This document shows, piece after piece, positions 59,601 to 64,000 of a DNA stretch of 64,000 nucleotides; positions within the stretch are counted from its first letter, which is position 1; the number at the start of each line of letters is the position of its first letter. Source of the DNA: Blastomyces gilchristii SLH14081 (taxonomy: Eukaryota > Ascomycota > Eurotiomycetes > Onygenales > Ajellomycetaceae); NCBI RefSeq assembly GCF_000003855.2, contig NW_003101671.1:655817-719816 (forward strand), in the 5' to 3' direction. The notes beneath the pieces were generated by a model, which saw only the letters and a list, made by a program, of their open reading frames with translations, was not told the DNA's origin and did no database searches. Position numbers and translations under genes: made by a program.

Positions 59601-60429
59601 GTCGCCATCACCACGACAGTCCCGCTCATCCTCCGCCACCTCCTCAACCACCCAACAAGCAAACAACCCCAACCCCAACCGCATCGCCAAACCCCCCACC
59701 ATCCCATCCCCAACCCTCTACAAAATCAACCGAAAACTCACCTCCTTCACCCGCTACCGCGCCCAGGACATTCCCATCTACACCCCGCGCCCCCCCACCG
59801 CCTGGGAAGAGACATGCACCTGCCTCCTCCCGCGCCTCTCGGGTCTCTGCGAGCTGCGCATCTCGCTCAAGCGGCCCTGGGCCTTCAGCGAGCGGTGCAT
59901 CTCCGCGGCGGGAGCGGTTTTTCTGCTGCGCCCGCTGGTGGAGGCTGTCGCCGCCGCTGACGGCCCACGACGGTGGGGGTGCCAAGTTAGCGCTCTACGC
60001 GTGTTTGAGGTGTGGGTTGATTGGGAGGAGGGGGTGGAGGGGCATGGGTGGGCGGAGAAGGGGGTGTGGCCGGTGCGGAGGGGTAGGACGGCGCTGCCGG
60101 GGGAGGGGTTGGAGGGGCTTGAGACGGAGGAGGTGGATATGTGGAGGCCTAGTGCGTTTTTGTTGGAGAGGGGGAGTCGAGCGGCTTTGCTTCAGCAGGA
60201 GGGGTGGGAGGTGTGGGGGGATGAGCGGTGGGAGTCGTATTTGGTGAAGGGGGAAAATAAGGATAAGGATAATGATAAGAGGGGTCGGGAGGGTGAGGAG
60301 GTAGAGGGGGACGAGAGTGAAGATGGAGATGGATATGAGGAGGAGAAAGGGGGGAAGCTATGGCAGGACGCGCCGTTTAAGGTGATTCGGTCCTTTGAAT
60401 CGAGCGATTCGAGGAGGGATTCTTGGTGA
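58434..60429 (+). CDS. Fungal DUF7730/F-box-like protein with polyserine run
   Basis: Two exons, 58,434-59,212 and 59,313-60,429 (100-nt intron with GTATGT donor, in phase), 631 residues. Residues about 8-30 are hydrophobic and may be a membrane anchor. The FRRLPLEIRLAIYHHAL block (about 152-168) and DLLSVCRQVYTEAITVLYKHLIF (across the intron) are the pattern of the fungal F-box-related DUF7730 family, whose substrate is unknown. About 29 Ser follow (about residues 327-356), coded by (TCA)n, and an acidic tail rich in Glu, Asp and Lys ends the protein. The start at 58,434 overlaps an out-of-frame ATG at 58,427. C-terminal blocks around the repeat may vary between strains. Confidence 0.72.
59514..59600 (+). 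repeat. (TCA)n microsatellite in coding exon
   Basis: About 29 TCA units encode the Ser run of the DUF7730-like protein. In other frames it would read poly-Ile or poly-His and, on the minus strand, poly-Met or poly-Asp. Confidence 0.95.
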
Positions 60430-61047
60430 TGCGTTCGTTGTATCGGAGGTTTAGTTAACCTTTTTTGGCACCGCGATCCGCTAATCGCAGCCAGTCAATC
60501 GGTCGGTATTCCAAGGTTGTCGGTACCCTTTGTCGTTAAGAGGATGTGATCCCTTGGCTTCTGTTTACTTCATTTTTCTTTTTCCCTACAATCCAATGAG
60601 CATATTTGATATATGTCTTTACCAATCCTACCAGTTTCTTATATGTGAATATACCCAAGCCACTGTCTGCAACCACAGATAAGAGGTCACGAGGACAGGC
60701 TGGCTTTGGATATAGTATCTTCCCGCATGATTCCCCCGTTTGTTTGAGCGACTTTATATAGCGTTTTTTCTTATTCATTACATATCTTGTATGAAACTTG
60801 AAACATGCTCATACCGTCAAATCTTTTCCATCACATTTCAGATGTTATGGTAGATGGGATGATATGCTACAGACCTCTCACCATCCATTCGCAATATACG
60901 TAAGTAGTAAGTGGTAAGTACTTCCCAGCTGCTATATTTATTGCCAGCGGCATGTCTCGTTCTCTTCCATGAACCGGGGATGTAATTTTTACAAAAAGTT
61001 CTCGGTATGTAATTGTATTTCTCAAACCTGCTGTAATTGCCAATTAC

Positions 61048-61125
61048 TATATATATATATAACTATGTATGTACATGTATATATATATATATATATATAC
61101 TCCGTATATATATATCTATATCTAC
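61048..61125. repeat. (TA)n microsatellite cluster
   Basis: Imperfect TA repeats broken by GTACATG and TACTCCGTA. Confidence 0.85.
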
Positions 61126-63223
61126 CTTGGTAGCCTTGAATATTACCGCGCTAGGCTGGAAAGAATTAGACTAGTGCCAATTGCAATAAATCCCGCACCC
61201 GAATAGGCTAGGCCGCGGCCGAAAAGGGAAATTGACACCATCGGTGGGGGCGCAATCAATGATCAATCAGCCTTGGAACGGAACGAGCGACACTGCGACA
61301 GAGTTTCCATCGTTTAATTGTTTATGAAAGGGACATGTAATCTACATGCATGTATGTACTGTACAATATTAGAGGGTGTAAGAATAAGAGAGAGAAGAGA
61401 ATGTAATTTATTTTAATTATTTCAAAGAGTCTACCTAGGAAAAGAAGGATTAATTTTTTTCTCTCTCTTTTTTTTTTTTAAGAAAAAAAAATGTCGAAAA
61501 GAAATCACATCACTGGGAGAAGTCTTCCGGACTGAGCTGGGCTACCGGCAAAACAAACTTTCTTTTCTTTATTTGTTTTTCTTCTTACAGTACGTATTAT
61601 TTTATTGATATTTTACATATTTCATGGTTTTTTTTTTTTCCTTTTTGCAACTTAAGCTCAAATACAAGCGCTATTCTAGAAGGTCTACAGAAGCAACCAA
61701 GCATTGCTTGACTGTCTTGGCTGACGTTGCTGAGAAAGTGTGCGGCTTTGATTGGCGCGGCTGGTTCTGTAGTAACTACAGAGTAGTAGTATCTGTGTAG
61801 TGTCTGTGTATCGTATCTCTAGCTCCTCCTTCCTTCTAGCTGGAGCAGTTCAGCTATACTCATTATAATAATAATAATTTATTATTAGGCACATATATTA
61901 ATCAGACGAATGTGTAGGTCTGTCTGTGCTGTGAATCGTGATGATTGCAGGTGAGATATTGTATTTATTTTCTGCTGACTTTTCAGGCAGAATTTCTCGT
62001 AGCCGATCTCATTAATTTTTTTCCTTTTTCTGATATATTAGAGTTAAGGTTTTCTTTGCAAAACATATGACTGGTATTGATTGGTATTGTATTGGTATTG
62101 ATGTAAGCCCCACCGTGCGTGGTAAGTGCGTGGGTATTGTGTGGCGGGGTGAGTGGCAGTCGGCTCTGCGGCATGTGGGGGATGTCTTCCTGCCTGGAGA
62201 GAGTTATCTATTGTTGAGGGTCCCGGGTTGATTCGGCCCTTCTACCAGCAGTTGCGCTCGCTGGTGGTGATTTTGCCCCAGTAGCCTAGATCTATTATGT
62301 ACTCCCGGTCTGTAGGTATAAGGTACAGAGTGCTGTCGGTGACACGGGTGAGAAAATGAGCCTTTTTTTTTTTCATGAGGCTGCATCGGTTGTTCTTAAC
62401 GCCACGGGTTCTCGGAATAAATGTGAGTATTCTGAGACATTTGAAATGTAGAGGAATAAATGAAAAGTTAAGTAACTTAGTTGGATAAATCTTATATATA
62501 TATACATACAGAGGTGGTTGAACTCTGCTCGCTTATATATATATATATAGATAGTGTCAGTAGCATTTTCATTACCGTCTCATCTCCGAGATTATCATAA
62601 CCTTCAAATCAACAGTTAACATGTCTATCTATCTCTCTTGAACTGGTTCCTGTATCTCTCTCCTCTTTTCTTCTCCTTTAGTCGTGCCCTCTTTTCAAAT
62701 TTTGAATCTCATTCTGTGAATAAATAATAAATTCTAACCGAATGAACCTCCAATGACTAGTGATACAATATGAATCCATCTAAGTTCTTTTGATGAAGCA
62801 AGAACTCTCACTTCATCAACTCAACTCCCGCGGAGCCTATAGTTAATAGTTATGCGCATACATGAGAATGCCTGTGGTGATCCTCAGAAACTAGCTCATA
62901 ATCCATAACTAACTACTCAACTCAATGAAGGATTGAAGGATTGAAGGATTGATTGATCCCCTGCTCCCTGCTCAGAGGGATTTTTAATTATCTACAAGGA
63001 GATTGCCAGTGAACTCGGAGATCCATCCAACTTGTACGGAGTACTCTATACGGAGTAGATTGAAGATTACCTGGTTACCTCGCAATAATATACAATACCG
63101 GGATGACGATTGGAGAATTATTCCGCACTGAACAAAGAACTAGTTAACGACAAAAATGAGAATTATTATATGGTAAAATCCTCACACACACCCGGGTCCG
63201 TCATTATTATAGCTTGGTTTTGA

Positions 63224-63262
63224 GGCTTTTCTTTTTCTTTTTCTTTTTCTTTTTCTTTCTTT
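63224..63262. repeat. (CTTTTT)n microsatellite
   Basis: Short hexamer repeat of CTTTTT units on the + strand, then CTTTCTTTCTTTC. Confidence 0.85.
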
Positions 63263-63878
63263 CTTTCCGTTAAGTTACCCCACGATTCACGGGAGATTAA
63301 TGCGGGCGGGCGCCGGAAAAGGAAAAAGAAAACAAGAGAGTATGGCATGTGTTCCGCGCGTTCTTTGAAATTTCAAAACCCTGCTTTAACTGATTTGCAG
63401 CACTGGTAACTTAATCTGTACTGCGCGTTGTAGTTACTTCTTCAATCCAACTCGGGGGGAAAACGTGAGCAAGGCATAGGCTGTGAATGAATGATGTGAG
63501 TGATGCAATGATGCATGCAAAGTCCGAGATGAGGACTAGAAGAGAGGAGGGAATCTGAAGATGGCATGGCAATTGGCGGTGAGGAGGACAATCCCAGTGT
63601 CATATGTTCTCAAAATACTGTAGATATTTAGTTACTCTAAATATCTAAAGAATAATCACTGGCTACAGCAACGACACTTTGACCTTTCCCCCTTCTCTCT
63701 TCTCTCTTCTCTCTAACTTACTCGGTCAAATCAACACCAGACAATGACCGTGTTTTTCTTTTCTTTTCTTTCTCCCCTCACACGCCTCTTTCAAACCATA
63801 ACTCGCTCGTGCAACAACCCCACGCCCGCCCTGCATAACGACGCCACCCCGTGCCCACGAGAAACAAAACCAAAAAGC

Positions 63879-64000
63879 TCATTCAGGTGTTCTCCTTCGT
63901 GTTGACCTCCCTCCCGATTCCCTGGTCGTGTGAGCGCGCGGATAACCCAGTAGCAGTGCATTGAAGAGGTTGAAGAGATCTCTGGACAGCGCCCGCAAAC
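63879..64000 (-). CDS. Possible C-terminal end of a gene entering from the right
   Basis: The minus strand is open from the window edge to TGA at 63,879-63,881, reading LSRDLFNLFNALLLGYPRAH and a basic end. The composition looks protein-like, but 40 codons with no recognised family are weak evidence, and another frame is open for almost as long. Confidence 0.2.
   Translation of the reverse strand, partial: LRALSRDLFNLFNALLLGYPRAHTTRESGGRSTRRRTPE

Larger units (their letters stand above)
60430..63878. other. 3.4-kb intergenic region
   Basis: No supported gene on either strand. Contents: (TA)n runs at about 61,048-61,125 and 62,530-62,550, poly-T/A at 61,455-61,490, TACTCCGTA at 61,098-61,106, a pair of TACGGAGTA copies at 63,035-63,057, and a (CTTTTT)n run at about 63,224-63,262. 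The last 200 bp are pyrimidine-rich. Confidence 0.5.

Overview
The window is fungal nuclear DNA from a filamentous ascomycete. Short spliceosomal introns (about 45-105 nt, GTATGT/GTRAGT donors, CTRAC-like branch points), a PMA1-type proton pump, a Neurospora ccg-9-type trehalose synthase and very AT-rich mutated retrotransposon islands all fit. The mix of Copia, chromovirus Gypsy and Tad-like LINE islands beside normal-GC gene blocks resembles Onygenales/Ajellomycetaceae such as Blastomyces; that placement is inference.

Region 1 (1-35,105) is one AT-rich transposon island nearly devoid of CC, GG and CG, the footprint of repeat-induced point mutation (RIP). It holds two decayed chromodomain Gypsy elements (1-2,700 and 3,090-6,560), a 5'-truncated Tad-like LINE with a 13-bp target-site duplication (7,655-10,240), a minus-strand Copia element (11,504-16,150), two overlapping pairs of TA-flanked terminal inverted repeats (16,878/22,033 and 21,528/23,121), a near full-length second LINE (about 24,100-30,220) and a second Copia copy (30,223-35,105). 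Small normal-GC patches survive near 16,151-16,990 and 21,470-22,200. Inside the smaller inverted-repeat element lies a RIP-damaged reading frame (22,264-22,497) that lines up with the histone H3 / CENP-A fold. This is the most unexpected item in the window.

Region 2 (35,106-56,448) is gene-bearing and of normal GC. It starts exactly at the Copia LTR edge, 293 bp before the start codon of the second-largest RNA polymerase III subunit (35,399-39,453, +). Next come a convergent DCAF4-like WD-repeat gene (42,324-40,075, -), a 3.7-kb stretch with at most one tiny candidate gene, a small secreted GPI-anchored-type protein (46,070-46,519, +), a convergent ccg-9 trehalose synthase/phosphorylase gene (50,433-47,764, -) and the plasma-membrane H+-ATPase PMA1 (55,327-52,341, -) with a 117-nt pure purine tract in its promoter.

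Region 3 (56,449-57,060) is a second small AT-rich patch. It begins with the same Copia LTR terminus and ends with a fossil of the same LINE 3' end. Region 4 (57,061-64,000) has one recognised gene, a DUF7730/F-box-like fungal protein with about 29 serines encoded by a TCA microsatellite (58,434-60,429, +), then mostly gene-free DNA and a possible partial gene at the right edge. The genes are unrelated housekeeping and surface functions and do not form a pathway cluster; the organising feature of the window is the transposon/gene-block boundary.
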